DNA from: Aotearoamyces nothofagi
Taxonomy: Eukaryota > Ascomycota > Leotiomycetes > Leotiales > Tympanidaceae
Length of the DNA: 64,000 nucleotides
NCBI GenBank assembly: GCA_015345905.1
Contig: JADDTR010000010.1
Location: forward strand, 434,001-498,000
Direction of reading: 5' to 3'
The position numbers and the translations under genes were made by a program. The notes below the pieces were generated by a model, which ran no database searches, was not told the origin of the DNA, and saw only the letters and a list, made by a program, of their open reading frames with translations. Below are positions 11,051-22,330 of this stretch, one piece after another; within the stretch, counting starts at the first letter, position 1; each line of letters opens with the position of its first letter.

Positions 11051-12829
11051 ATGGTCAGTACGAGCAGACCTCGAACTCCAAGCGGCGGCGCTTCACCACC
11101 ACAAGACAGACTATCTTCGATCCCCGAAAGCGATAAATCTCACCCACCGCGTCGCTCCAGCCTCGGCATACTCCTACGCCGGTCCAAGTCTGGTGACCTC
11201 GGCGTCAAAGGGAGCAAGAAACAGCAAGCTCACGCCCGGGAGCAGGAGCTCCTTCGTCAGCAGCGCGAGCCTACCATCCCCAAGAACCCACCGAGCCTTC
11301 CGGTCCTCTACAACGGCGCCGCGCCCCCACAGCTGCAATCTTTTGGCGGCGACGACCGCCCCGACTCCGTGGCAATCATGTCTGGCCGAGTCGGCAGTAA
11401 TCAGAACGGCCGCGGCTCAATCGAGCCAGGCAGGCCGTCCATCGCCAGCAGCAGCAACGTACCGCTCCCGCAGGCCCCTACGAACGGCACTCGCAAGGCT
11501 GACTGGGTTGACCCGTATGCGCGTACGGAGAGCATGACGCACCGCGGCCGCTACAGCTATGCAAGCAGTGCCGTGAGCTCTATAAACAGCCCGAGAAGGG
11601 TGAGGAGAAGGAAGGACCCGACACCCTTCAAGTAAGCATTGATTGTGCACCCCGCATCATTATGATCTCGGCTGATAATATCTAGCATCCTCATCATTGG
11701 AGCACGCAGCTCTGGCAAGACCTCGTTCCTCAACTTTCTCAAAACCTCACTTGCCCTCCCTGCGAAGAAGAGAAGCGGCCGCCCATCTGACCCACCCGAA
11801 GACGGCTTTGCGCAAGGCACGAAATCTGGCAACTTTGAATCGCACTACCTCGAAACCGAGATTGATGGCGAGCGGATCGGCCTGACATTGTGGGACTCGG
11901 AAGGATTGGAGACAAATGTCGTCGATCTGCAGCTTCGCGAGATGTCGTCCTTCCTCGAGAGCAAGTTCGAAGAGACCTTCACCGAGGAGATGAAGGTTGT
12001 AAGAGCACCAGGAGTGCAGGATACCCACATCCACTGTGCGTTCCTCATCCTCGACCCTTCCCGCTTAGACAAGAACATCGCAGCAGCGAAAGCAAAGACG
12101 TCGAGAGGCCAGGATGGCGCAAACGGAAAGTACGCCTCAGCACCCCGTGTCATCGGAGGGCTGGACGAAGATCTCGATCTCTCCGTCCTACGCACGTTGC
12201 AGGGCAAGACCATCGTGGTACCCGTGATTTCAAAGGCAGACACGATCACTACAGCCCATATGACGCACCTGAAGAAGACGGTGGGGGACAGTCTGCGGAA
12301 GGCCAACCTTGACCCTCTGGAAGCCCTGGGACTTGATGATACGGATGCCGAGAGTCCTACACGAGAATCAACTCGCATCGACGAGGAAGACGAGGACGAG
12401 GCAGAGGAGGACGACGAAGCCGATGCTGGCGCCAACAGTGATCCCACCAACGAAGCTCTTCCCATCCAAAACCCCGACACGGCTCCTTCCGCGCCGCATT
12501 CGCCTCACCCTCACCTCCTATCCTCTGGTTCCATCCGCCAGCACAAGCGCCAACTCTCCAATGATGATCTGTCTACGACGGCAGAGATGCCCTATCTCCC
12601 GCTCTCGATCATCAGCCCCGACATCTACGAGCCCGGTGTTATTGGTCGAAAGTTCCCCTGGGGCTTCGCAGATCCTTTGAATGTTGAGCATTGTGACTTC
12701 GTAAGACTCAAGGAAGCCGTGTTCACCGAGTGGCGAGGAGAACTTAGGGAAGCAAGCCGCGAGCTCTGGTACGAGGGCTGGAGAACTAGTCGCCTGAAAC
12801 ACCGCGAGTTCAAGGGAAAGAAGCACTGA
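11051..12829 (+). CDS. Septin-like GTPase, divergent (possibly AspE group)
   Basis: A 574-residue septin-family GTPase from two exons, with an intron at 11632-11685. The protein starts with about 190 disordered, Ser/Pro/Arg-rich residues. The G domain follows: FNILIIGARSSGKTSF (P-loop, about 194-209), switch II WDSEGLE (G3), and SKAD (G4). After G4 comes a highly acidic, low-complexity insert of about 90 residues. The C-terminal septin signature GRKFPWGFADPLNVEHCDF follows. There is no clear C-terminal coiled coil. Septins assemble filaments at septa, hyphal tips and branch sites. The P-loop and large insert are unlike core septins (Cdc3/10/11/12), so a group 5 (AspE-like) assignment is an inference. 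The ATG at 11051 is the first in frame. It is convergent with the splicing-factor-like gene. Confidence 0.85.
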
Positions 12830-13604
12830 TCCCTGGCGTGGTGTGGAGGTCCGAAACGTGATATCTGGCAACGGCTTCAAGGTCACGGGAACACCTTAAT
12901 CCTTGGGCTTGCATACGCACCTTCTGAGACGTGGACTATTTCTTTTGTTAATCCCATTCTAGCACATTTTGATCAGGAATGTTATGATACCAGCCTTCTC
13001 ACACGAAAGACTCAGATGGTGGATACCTACCTTCTTTGCGCTAGGCGCTGAGTGTTGTACAGCTGCTACAACTATGCATTGGCTTTTGCTAAGGATGAGA
13101 GGGATGCATTGCCAATCAGCTAGGCAGTCGGCCGGCCGGAAAAGTGAGACTTCTTGCAGCGCAGCGAAGCGATTGTACCCATTGTTCATGTTTGCGTTGT
13201 TAGTTTATATTTCGAGTGTATGAGGGGAGGTAATATGAGATTGTGGATCAGATGAGCTATCAATGCTGTCCCTGGCTGGTCAAGATAGCAATGACTTATG
13301 GTATATGCCTGCCCTGCTCTTGCAATGACTGCTTGATTCGTGAAGTATATGTATTCATGCAGAGTCTCTATCAGATTAGTAGGCCTTCCAAATCCCGGCG
13401 CACTCGGCATGTAGGGGCTGTACGAGGCGTCGGCTGTGCTACGGCATTAGTCCAGCTTGGAGAGCATTCGGGTCTTCACGTGCTGTCAAATCAGGGAGAC
13501 GCAGCAGAAGCTCCAGAAAGCAGCGATCTGGGGCATATCCAAAGTAGAATTGACTATATCCAGCACACTCTTAAATACCGGCTCGTGAAAGCAGCCACGC
13601 AGCG
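12830..13604. other. Convergent intergenic spacer
   Basis: About 775 bp between the septin and splicing-factor-like 3' ends. No gene, RNA or repeat is recognisable. Short open frames lack codon bias or domains. Confidence 0.5.
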
Positions 13605-14842
13605 TCACGTACCCTTCAGCCTCCCCCAGGAGACGTCCAGATCCCTTCCGGGGAGCAGGACGCCCGCCTCGTCCGCGCCCGCGCCCGCGTCCAGCACCTT
13701 GCCGCGGTCCCACTCCCTGCCCTCGCCCTTCTTGGCCCAGCGCACGTCCTGCTCCCTCCGCTCGCCGCCCCTCTCCCACTTGGCGACGTCGTCCTCGGTG
13801 AAGCCGGCGGCGCGCAGGCGGTCGGCGCCCTGCTGGTGCCACTTCTGGCGGTCGCGCAGGGCCTCGAGGGCCTGGTCCCAGTCGTTCTCCTCGCCGGGGT
13901 CGAGCTGCACGTCGACCGCCGGGTCGTAGGTCGACGAGAAGCGCGAGTCGATGCCCGACGCCGCCGACGTCGTGCCGCGGCCGCGCGAGCGGACCGTGGG
14001 AGGCGGGGGTGGGCGCGGGCCGATTATGGCGTCGAGGGGGTCCGAGTCGTAGTCTGCGGCCTGGGGCCGGCTTGGGGATGCTTTGGCGTCGTCTTCGAGG
14101 CTGGGTGATCCCGCGCGGCGATGTCTGTGACCGCGCTCCTTCCCGGTGTCGGCCCCTGATGGCTTGCGGTGAGGAGATCGATGTCGGTGTCGGGGCTCCT
14201 TGCTCCGGTGTTCGCGGGGAGACCGCGAGCGCGTCCGCGAGCTGTGCTGGTCTCGATCCCGTCTCTCACTCGGCCGCTCGCTGGAGCGACTTCTATGTCG
14301 CTTGTGACGATGTGTAGAGCGATCCTCTCCCTTGTCACGCCCATCTCTGCCATATTTTGCTTCTCTATCTCTGTGTCTCGAATGTCTTCCTGAGTCCTGC
14401 GCCTGGTCGTCGTCGCTGGCATTCGGCCGCTTACCAGACCTCGGTGGTTCTGTCCGTTTTCTCTTCGGTGGCCCGCCTGTCAGGAGAGCTGTGATCTGCC
14501 CGAGCTGTCGCCGTCTGACATCCGAAGCAGCACGGTGATCTTTAGTTACGAGGTTCTCAAGGCGGGCACGCGACTCTGCGGCCTCTCTCGCTAGGAGGGC
14601 GGCGTTGTGGTTGTCTGTCTCTTTGATGATGGTGCGTAAGAAGCGCGTGTTTGGTTTGGGTTTGTTTGCTGGAGCCCTATTATAATTATTATAATAGCCT
14701 TGGTAGCTGGGGACTAAACTTAATACTTTGAAGGTAAGAAAGCTTCCATTCCCATTGCTGAATACTTGATTGAACTCTCTTTGGCATCCTTTGCTAGGAG
14801 ACTGGCGACATAATCGTCGCTCAAATGGTCGGTGTTGGTCAT
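13605..14842 (-). CDS. RS-rich protein of the fungal 'pre-mRNA-splicing factor 38B' type
   Basis: A 395-residue nuclear-type protein from two exons (14842-14727 and 14676-13605) with a 50-nt intron. The conserved N-terminus (LSDDYVASLLAKDAKESS) is followed, after the splice, by NKPKPNTRFLRTIIKETD and a short helical stretch of AARE/RARLEN type. The middle (about 110-230) is a charged RS/RD/RH-rich domain typical of splicing factors. The C-terminal block contains DWDQALEALRDRQKWHQQ and AKWERGG, a conserved W/E/R-rich motif in fungal relatives. These relatives are often annotated as pre-mRNA-splicing factor 38B, although the PRP38 fold itself is not evident. A role in the spliceosome is therefore inferred from the family name and the RS domain. 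It is divergent from Sos7 with a 432-bp shared promoter. Confidence 0.8.
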
Positions 14843-15274
14843 AGCAGCTCTATCTGTTGTACCAAGACACCTGCAACCAGAGAACAACGACTCCAGTGTC
14901 TCTTCGAACTAAACCTGTCGTCTTGGTTTATAAAAGCGAAGCGTTCAGGTCTCCAGTCATCGACGTTGACGTTATCGGCGCCTGCCCTTGCCATTTCTCA
15001 CCGCCCAAACATCGCCATATTCGGCGACCTAGATCGGTGAACTACGGCAGTATCCATGTAAACAAAGTCGCGACGATAGAAGGCTAGAAATCCGATAACG
15101 ACGCCTTCACTTGTATAGCCTGTCGATATATTGTAGACAAGCAGAATTCTACAGCACCAGTGATTTAAGCGCCCATGCGACTTCAACAGTCAAGCTCTTG
15201 ACATCACGGCTCTCAATAACACGTGAATGCTTATAGACACCCCCACCACTGATTTCGTTCTCGAGACGTCCACG
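14843..15274. other. Bidirectional promoter region
   Basis: A 432-bp spacer between the divergent splicing-factor-like and Sos7 genes. An ACACGTGA motif lies near 15220, close to the Sos7 start. No other element is evident. Confidence 0.5.
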
Positions 15275-16166
15275 ATGGTGCAGACGTACGATGATGTTTT
15301 GGAGGCCCTGACCCAAGCTCAGCAAGAGCAGGAGTTGTCAATCATCAAGATTAGCGAACCAATATCCACAGCAATCCACCAAGCAGCTAGTACACGCATA
15401 TCAGACGTATCTGCTGACGCATTCGAAAGCCCAAATCCCGCAAGTTTGGAAGCCGATCTATCACATTACAAGGTTTGCAAGCTTGATATGTTATGGCACT
15501 TCGGGTGCTAATATTCTCCAGGAACTCTTCTCAAAGCTTCGGTTTTCCTACCTCGAACAAGTCACGAAGGAGAAGTTCATTCGAGCCATTGTCGGCGACC
15601 CGCCTCTCATTGTTGAACATCAGGAGAATGTCGAGCTAGAAGCACAGCTGGCCAGTGTCAAGAAGTCGCTGAAGGCACAGAAGAATGAAGTCGCGGATAT
15701 GGTCGCAGAGCTAGAACGACACGGGCGAGAACTCTGCATGAAATACGAGACGATCCAAACACAGACTCTACAACTACAAGAACTCCCGGAAAAGATTGAG
15801 GGCCTGAATGCGTCAATTGAGAAACTAAAAGCCGCGCAAGAGCCGGGCCCGAACCCGAATTTGAGCCTCCCGTTGGAGAAGACGCTTGCACTGGTGGAAG
15901 AGAAAGAGAGGGAGCGGGCGGAGCTGGATCATCAGTTGGAGCAACTGAAAGTAGCAGTCCCTAGGAAGACTAGAGAATTGGAGAGGTTAGAGGCCGAGTT
16001 GCAGCCGCTGGAGGTCAGAAGATTGGGCAGCACGGCTTCGGCGAGGGAGGCGAAGAGGAGGAAGGAAGAGGCTTTGGGCGGAGTAGGAGATGATTTAGAA
16101 GAGAGGGGGAGATGGTGGAGGGCTGTGGAGAGCGGATTGAAAGTCATGCTGGATGTGGAGAATTGA
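15275..16166 (+). CDS. sos7: Kinetochore protein Sos7
   Basis: A 280-residue coiled-coil protein from two exons with an intron at 15473-15521. The N-terminal part contains the Sos7 signature: LSIIKISEPI, then LSHYKELFSKLRFSYLEQVTKEKFIRAIV, split by the intron after YK. Residues 100-235 are predicted coiled coil, rich in Glu, Leu, Lys and Gln. In fission yeast Sos7 sits at the kinetochore with the Mis12/Spc7 (KMN) network and supports chromosome segregation; the same role is inferred here. The ATG at 15275 gives the family-like start MVQTYDDVLEAL. An in-frame ATG at 15227 would add 16 residues. The protein ends DVEN. Confidence 0.85.
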
Positions 16167-17142
16167 GTTTGAAATTTTGACTAGAAAGGGAAGAGGCTTC
16201 CATGGAGTTATTTGGAGGAATATTGTTTGGGACTTGGCGTTGCTTGATCTCGCATTGCCCAGATGGAACAGGGACATGAGTTTATTTGAGGTACTGCTGG
16301 ATGTGCATTACAAACCGTGAAGGTGGAAATTCAAAATTATGATCAACACATAATGAATATCTAACTGAGAATCATGAGTATCGTTGAGTGATCTGGTACG
16401 TGGATGTAATAGTAAAATCTTCGTAAAATGGGCAAAAGGAGACAGTTCGTGAGAGTTGGTGCCTTTTAAAAATATCAGATGCATAGCCGGATTTATCCTC
16501 ATTCAATGGGCTGGAACCTGATACGACTGTAATCGTCACTTGGGTGAGTCACAGGGTAATATAACATCAAGTTATAAGGCTCCCTATGGGGAATGAGTTT
16601 TGCATACTGTTGTATGAAGATACCAAAGTTCGAATTTAAGCTTCAAATATAAGATCAGAGGTTGAGAGTCTCGAGGATATATTACATGTCACGTGATTTG
16701 ATTTACATTTACCAACCTGTGCGTCGACCGACTGAAACGAACCAATACGCTTGCAATATTAACATAAAGCCCATGACTGACAGTATCACCGATCTTAATT
16801 AAATAATTAACAAAATTGTGCTACGAGCGCTCTTCCTCCAAAAATCTATTTCTGTGACCAATGCACGCAAAGTTGGAGGCTTTAACAAAGGTCAGGTGAC
16901 TCTGGCAGAATCGCTTCTAGGCGGTCTGCCAATTCCTCCGCTGATTGGTCGAGAGAAATTTGTGAGATTCGCTTACGTGCCCTAAAAAATCTCCCACACT
17001 TGGAAATACCGATACAGCCTCATCGAGAAGACAGGACCACGACAAAACTCGACAACCTACCGGCCACCGAGGTATGTGACACAGCTCCCAACTCTACTCA
17101 TGCCATTGTCGTATACTGACTCAATACTCTAGTTTAATCAAA
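16167..17142. other. Sos7-eL37 intergenic and eL37 5' leader
   Basis: AT-rich intergenic DNA of about 0.9 kb containing a TCACGTGA palindrome (16689). It ends with a probable 5'-UTR intron of the ribosomal protein gene at 17072-17132 (GGTATGTGA donor, CTCTAG acceptor). No gene is seen. Confidence 0.55.
16689..16696. promoter_or_regulatory. TCACGTGA palindrome upstream of eL37
   Basis: A perfect 8-bp palindrome with a CACGTG E-box core, the class bound by Cbf1-type bHLH factors. It lies about 450 bp upstream of the eL37 ATG. Function is inferred from the motif alone. Confidence 0.35.
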
Positions 17143-17679
17143 ATGAGTACGTTCCCACGGGCCGCGATGACGACCGCTCGATGCATTTACTGACAACCAT
17201 ACAGCGAAGGGAACAGCCAGTTTCGGAAAGCGCCACAACAAGTCGCACACTCTGTGCCGTCGCTGTGGTCAGTACCCTTGAAATCCATTGTGAAGGAGGT
17301 TGGAGCGCGTTGGACAGAACGATTGAAGCTCATACTGGACGACTTTGAACTGACATTTCAATTCTGCAGGTCGCCGATCCCTACACATCCAAAAGCACAC
17401 CTGTTCATCATGCGGATACCCAGCAGCCAAGATTAGGCAATGTATGTGACCCAGACAACTCCCACGCTCATCTGCACGACTTGATCAATCGAGCACGCGA
17501 CTTGGAGACCCGAATGCTAACACTCAATCACAGACAACTGGGGCGAGAAGGCCAAGCGGAGGAAGACCACCGGTACCGGACGTATGCGTCACTTGAAGGA
17601 GGTCCCAAGGAAGTTCAAGAACGGCTTCCAGACTGGTGTACCAACTGGCTCAAGAGGACCAACCAAGAAGGACGAATAA
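17143..17679 (+). CDS. rpl37: 60S ribosomal protein L37 (eL37)
   Basis: A 94-residue cytosolic large-subunit ribosomal protein from four exons: 17143-17146, 17205-17267, 17370-17441 and 17534-17679. The first coding exon carries only ATG plus one base. It reads [19 protein letters not shown]..., matching the eL37 family over its whole length. A C4 zinc ribbon is formed by Cys19, Cys22, Cys34 and Cys37 (CxxC-x11-CxxC). The rest is a basic, rRNA-binding tail containing [17 protein letters not shown]. Splice sites are canonical and every phase fits. A further intron in the 5' leader (17072-17132) is likely. Dense introns, one right behind the start codon, are typical of ribosomal protein genes in these fungi. 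Confidence 0.97.
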
Positions 17680-18022
17680 AGGACGGTCAATGAATGCATA
17701 TGGAACGTGGAGTGATTTGGGCTTGTTAGCTGGTTGCTTGTGATATTCCACGAGGGACAAGGGAACGCTTTCAATGTCATTCGATTTCAACTTCAAGGAA
17801 TTTCACTGTTATCGAGTTTGTCATGTTTTTGAGTGACTACAACAACGCCTCCAAACGTGAACATCTATCCGAAGCATCAATCAAGACAATGGAGCTAGCG
17901 AACAATCGATATGCGAGCGTACGAGGGGTATAGTGTAAATTACATGTCAAGCCGTATTGCATGCGCTTGCTTTCACAACATTATCACTCAAGTGTGCAAT
18001 CTTTCAAGTCGCAGACGTTCCA
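17680..18022. other. Convergent spacer eL37-Elp6
   Basis: A 343-bp AT-rich spacer between two 3' ends. No gene or structured element is seen. Confidence 0.5.
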
Positions 18023-19035
18023 TTATTGGCCTCTCTCAAATACTTTCACAGCTCCATCTCCACCCACGAAATATAGCAGTTCTCTTCCTTCCAACTTTGT
18101 TTCTCCTCCAGCCTCTGCTCCATCTCCGACTGCGATCCTTATGACTCCGCTAACATCCCTTGCTGTGCCAGTGTCAAGCAATCTTAAACTCATTACTAAA
18201 TCCGCTTGGTGTGCTATGCTCAATAGAAATGCTGCATGGTTTGTTTCTAACGGAGTATGTTGCGCTACCACCAACGGTGCATCAGCGGAAAGCGTGAGAA
18301 CCGTGGCGTGGACTTGCTATAACGGATATGATTGTCAGCTGTGTTTGAATCGCTATCGTGTCTACGCCAAGGTGACAACTAAACTTACCTCTCGTAGATC
18401 CATCAGCATCTCTCCCAAGCCCACTGCACTGATTCTGTCCCCACAGGTTGCAAGTAGAAGGTCCAACTGATCAATCACCAGCACCACTTTCCCTCCAGCA
18501 CCCCCAGCCCGCAATGAATTAACAGCGCCGAGTATGTCGTCGGATACGCTCTTGAGCTCTGTACTTCTTATGGCACTCGTGCAGTCGCTGCTAGGTCTCG
18601 CCTTCGCCGTTGCAGGCAGAAACAAGCCGCTCAAGCCATCCACAAACGCGAACCTCTTCTTCAGCGCCAGCTTATCGAGATCCAAGCCCTATTAACCCAC
18701 GCCGTCAGCCCCACTCCCCGTACGCAGTGCTTCCTCCAACGACGTGCTTTGAGCCCCCCCGCCCAATACAACCACAGACCCAAGCGAAGCACAGAAACAA
18801 GGGCCAAACATACCAGCTTCCGAGCGCCCTCTTTCCAGAATGCCAGATCCCTCAGGAAGCTGACGAGCACGACCCTCGTGCCGCCCTCCTCCTGCAGCGC
18901 CTGCAGGCCGGCGTGCAGAAGGCGCAGGACGAGCCAGTTGGTGCTCGCGCCGAGCACGGACGTCAGCAGCGTGACGGAGGCTTCCGGCGGCAGCGAGAGG
19001 TAGGGCGAGAGCAGCGGCGGCGTGCGGGACGCCAT
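18023..19035 (-). CDS. elp6: Elongator complex protein 6
   Basis: A 271-residue Elp6 subunit from three exons (19035-18814, 18688-18389, 18316-18023). It has the RecA-like fold family features of Elp6: PEASVTLLTSVLGASTNWLV near the N-terminus, RVVLVSFLRDLAFWKEGARKL, then VLVIDQLDLLLATCG (Walker B-like) and PLETNHAAFLLSIAHQAD. Elp4, Elp5 and Elp6 form a hexameric ATPase ring of Elongator, which modifies wobble uridines (mcm5/ncm5) in tRNA; Elp6 itself lacks a proper Walker A, as in the family. The ATG at 19035 gives MASRTPPLLSPYLSLP, the usual start. A more upstream ATG at 19149 would add a Pro/Arg-rich leader of 38 residues that looks non-coding. Confidence 0.92.
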
Positions 19036-20027
19036 TCGGTGGGTGCGCGGCAGGGCGTGGGCTTCTGCTGGACCTCGGGCTGCGGCGGCGAGGAAGGGAG
19101 AGGCCTGCCTGCGTCTGGAGGGCGCGGGCGGGTTGGGTTTTCTGAGCATTCTGCCGGACGGAGCGACCTCACCGCTTTTCTCTCTTGCGAGCCGTGCTCT
19201 CGCCGTGGGTTTCCTCGGCGCCTTTTCTTTGCGGGATTGTCGACGCCTGTTGGATTGATTGATTGATATTGAGACGGGCTGAAGTACCGATAGATTCTGG
19301 TTGGGTTCTTTTCTCTCTGGAATATGATTTGGGCCTTTTTTTTTTAAATCTTAAAATTTCTTTTCATGTTTTGATTTCAACGAGTCACGGATGGCATTCG
19401 ATTGTTCCTCAAGCCTATGATAGTAATATTTGACTTGCAGATACTACAAGCAGATAGATGTATGAGATTTTAATTAGTGGCTACCTAGTATACTGCCTTA
19501 CTATGCCCTTCAAGATATCGTGTCTACAATATACATACCAGCTTCGAACTCCTCGGATTTACGTACCGTAGCGATCGATATAGGGGGCTGGCCGGAGCTT
19601 AGTCGGGTATACCGTATAGCTTAACATACAACCATAACGTTGACGAATATAATCAACACTAGGTAGATTTGTTTTGGCGAGGCATTTAAGCTACGTATTA
19701 TAGTACTTGATCTACGTATGGTATATACAGAGATCAACCAGACGGCCAACAATGTTGACTCGTGAATTCATAGGATCTTGTTGAAGGATACAGTCCTTTG
19801 ATTACCATTGGAGTCGATACAACTGCCATCTCCCTGCCTGTAGGAAGTATCGTCTTGACCGCTTTGTATATCCCGAATGCTACTAGAGGACTACTCTTCA
19901 TCCTCAACCTTGAAGTCTGGAGACGCCGTGGGATCAGAGGCTTGCCAGTACCGGCTTGGATGTATTTCGCATCTCCAGACGCGGAACCAGGTCTTCTTTT
20001 TCATACTTTCTCGCTCAGACCTGCTTC
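19036..20027. other. Intergenic Elp6-PPCS
   Basis: About 1 kb. The part next to the Elp6 start is GC-rich and probably its promoter. From about 19320 onward it is AT-rich, with an oligo-T tract near 19338, and carries no supportable gene. Confidence 0.5.
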
Positions 20028-21206
20028 TCATGACGCCTTCAGTCTCTTCGCATTCTCGATATGCTTTGTGTGTTGGACCTCTACTGCCGGGATAATTAGA
20101 CTCTCAATCTCTATCTCGGGTTCTGTGTCCGGCAAGCTGTCAGGATCACTGGGGCGATCGACTTCACCTCCCTTCTGCGACATGCCCACCATCTGCTCGA
20201 TGCCGCTAAAGCTCTTCTTTCTTCTACATGTGGGCACGCGGATCCACTTCTCACCATCCTTGCTGACGAACACGACTTCCCATTTTCTCGTGCTTAGCAG
20301 GTTACCGATCACAAGGTGATGCTGGTACCGCTCCAGAGAGTATTGTGCTTTGTGAACGAGGATCTGGGGATCGGTTTCGAGTTTGAAGGACACAATCATG
20401 CCTTCAGGCGCCCATCCGTCGACGAGGTTCTTGAGGAATTTCGGGACGGGGTCAAGATCGACGATGAGACGTTTGGAGCGGGGAATGCGAGGCGAGGAAT
20501 CAAAGTTGTCGAATTCTTCCTCTTTCTCTTCATTTTCGCCATTGGGCTCTGGTGCAGAGTCAACTGCATTGGTGGACTGGATCTTGTGCTCTACCATGCG
20601 CGCAGGAGGGACGAAAAAGTCGGAAACGGCCGCGGCGAGATAGAGAAGTCCATTGGGCCCGAGCGGGCGCATCAATTGCGAGACTGAGCGGAGAACGAAC
20701 AGATAGTCTGTGATTGTTGTAAACGGGAGAGTCAATAGCAGGTTCTTCCTCTTCGCCTCGTTATATTCCCTCAAGACCATCAGCATCTTCTCCCGGTATT
20801 CTTCATTCGCGACAACGCTGCCATTAGGTCCTTCGTGGAGAAAGTCTAGAAAGCAGTCCGTCGCATGGCTGTAATGTCTCGAGTATGGAAGGAGAGAGAA
20901 TTGCCGGTGGAGGAAGATGACTGCGTAGCCCGCGTCCAGAAAGTATTCTGCAGATGTCGCGCCGCGCGTACCGGCACTGAAGTTGTCGATAAACCGCACG
21001 GTCTGACGCTCAAGGGGAACCGTGGTCCCGCCGGAGGTAACGAGGACAACCCGGCGGTTGGCAGCGGCGTGGAAAGATATAAAGTCCTTGGCTGCCGCGG
21101 AATGTGCCTCGAGAGCCTTTGGGGGTGGATTTTCGCTGAAGTAATCGCGCTCAGCGATATCTGAGGTGCTAACGCGCGCAAAGCTTGGCCTGGTGAAAGA
21201 GGACAT
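20028..21206 (-). CDS. cab2: Phosphopantothenate-cysteine ligase (PPCS, Cab2 type)
   Basis: A 392-residue intronless enzyme of coenzyme A synthesis. It joins 4'-phosphopantothenate to cysteine to give phosphopantothenoylcysteine, in the cytosol; eukaryotic members use ATP. Conserved blocks: [13 protein letters not shown] (54-66), [19 protein letters not shown] (nucleotide/phosphate-binding), [11 protein letters not shown], and the KFLKNLV...[10 protein letters not shown] block near the C-terminal third, ending with a low-complexity acidic/basic stretch between. The dimer-forming C-terminus ends with [18 protein letters not shown] chose the ATG at 21206 ([12 protein letters not shown]). An in-frame ATG at 21431 would add 75 Ser/Pro/Arg-rich residues, which the family does not need. 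It shares orientation with Elp6. Confidence 0.93.
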   Translation of the reverse strand: MSSFTRPSFARVSTSDIAERDYFSENPPPKALEAHSAAAKDFISFHAAANRRVVLVTSGGTTVPLERQTVRFIDNFSAGTRGATSAEYFLDAGYAVIFLHRQFSLLPYSRHYSHATDCFLDFLHEGPNGSVVANEEYREKMLMVLREYNEAKRKNLLLTLPFTTITDYLFVLRSVSQLMRPLGPNGLLYLAAAVSDFFVPPARMVEHKIQSTNAVDSAPEPNGENEEKEEEFDNFDSSPRIPRSKRLIVDLDPVPKFLKNLVDGWAPEGMIVSFKLETDPQILVHKAQYSLERYQHHLVIGNLLSTRKWEVVFVSKDGEKWIRVPTCRRKKSFSGIEQMVGMSQKGGEVDRPSDPDSLPDTEPEIEIESLIIPAVEVQHTKHIENAKRLKAS

Positions 21207-21620
21207 GGTGCGTACGGATGTAGTTGAGACGAGCGAAGATGCTGGTGAGGAGGGTTGTGGATTTGGGAATCGGCGAGGTTGAATGAGAGCGTGAATGCGG
21301 GGTTTGAGGGGGAGCTCGCTGGAGCTTTTTGCTCGGTAGAGGTGAAGCGACGCGCATAGCCGTACAGAGTCGGATGGTGGTGATGGTGCTGGTTGTCTCG
21401 CCACTGTGTCTGTATGAGCTGTACGCAGCATTTCCGGTGCTTGCAGCCCATATACATGCCTCCTTGAGCCCTATTCTTCGCCGGCACTTGGCCGTGCTGG
21501 CCTGCGCGGCCGTTGGACCGTGAGCTATCATGATGCCTCGGCAGCCGGCAATCCTCAAACTACGGGGAGACCTGGACACGCGCCGATCTGGCACGCAAGG
21601 TTGTTCCAGCGCGGGAGATG

Positions 21621-21645
21621 GGCAGGGCAGGGCAGGGCAGGGTAG
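21621..21645. repeat. (GGCAG)n microsatellite
   Basis: About four copies of GGCAG, with a final GGTAG variant, about 415 bp upstream of the PPCS ATG. Confidence 0.8.
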
Positions 21646-21785
21646 GGGGAGTGCAGATGAAGTTCATGACAGGAAGTGGATTACTTATATGCGATGCGAC
21701 CGACAAGTGCCTGTGCAAGTACGTCTCGGCATGGCACAACGGCGGCTGTTTACCGCGATAACCTCCCACCAGGCCGACGTTGCGT

Positions 21786-21814
21786 TTGAAAACGGTTGAA
21801 AACGGTTGAAAACG
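21786..21814. repeat. TTGAAAACGG tandem repeat, 2.9 copies
   Basis: Three near-perfect head-to-tail copies of a 10-bp unit. A further TGAAAAC occurs about 30 bp downstream. Confidence 0.8.
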
Positions 21815-22129
21815 AGGTTAGTCCTACCACTGGATGTGCAGTGATGTTGAAAACAGAGTAGAATCGGAATGCGTGGAATGCGACAGATAGATGGCATTTC
21901 TCAACCCCCAACAGAGCCAAACTACAGCAAAGTCGTGTACTTCCGTATATAATCGAGAGTCCTATCCTGGCCCATCGCTGACGGCGCTGTGGTTCTCCTG
22001 AGCTGCGGCTCGCACATGCCCTTGTGTAACTCCAGGTTGCTGTGATGCTGTGCTGCGACGATCAGCCGGCGCTTATCAGACAGACTCGGCCGGATCGGCT
22101 GTGCGTTGTCGTGCGGGTGTTGGCTGCAG

Positions 22130-22330
22130 CGCCTCCCTACTCCATCTACTCCATCTACTCCGTGCTTGCTGCTCTCCTGCTTGCTGCTCTCCTGCTTGTT
22201 ACTCTCCTGCTCTCCTACTCTCCTGCTCTCCTGCTCTCTGCTCTCCCGCTCTCCCGCTTGCTGCTCCCCCGCTCTCCTGCTTGCTGCTCTCCCACCTGCC
22301 AGACCTCCTTTCTACTCCTCCTTGCTATTC
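22130..22330. repeat. CTCTCCTGCT-rich pyrimidine block
   Basis: Repeated CTCCTGCT, TTGCTGCTCTC and CTCCCGCT words over about 200 bp, strongly strand-asymmetric (few A). All three plus frames stay open only because of the repeats. Confidence 0.75.

Noticed and set aside
17268-17533. snoRNA inside eL37 introns
   Set aside because: Neither intron shows a convincing C box/D box pair or H/ACA structure.
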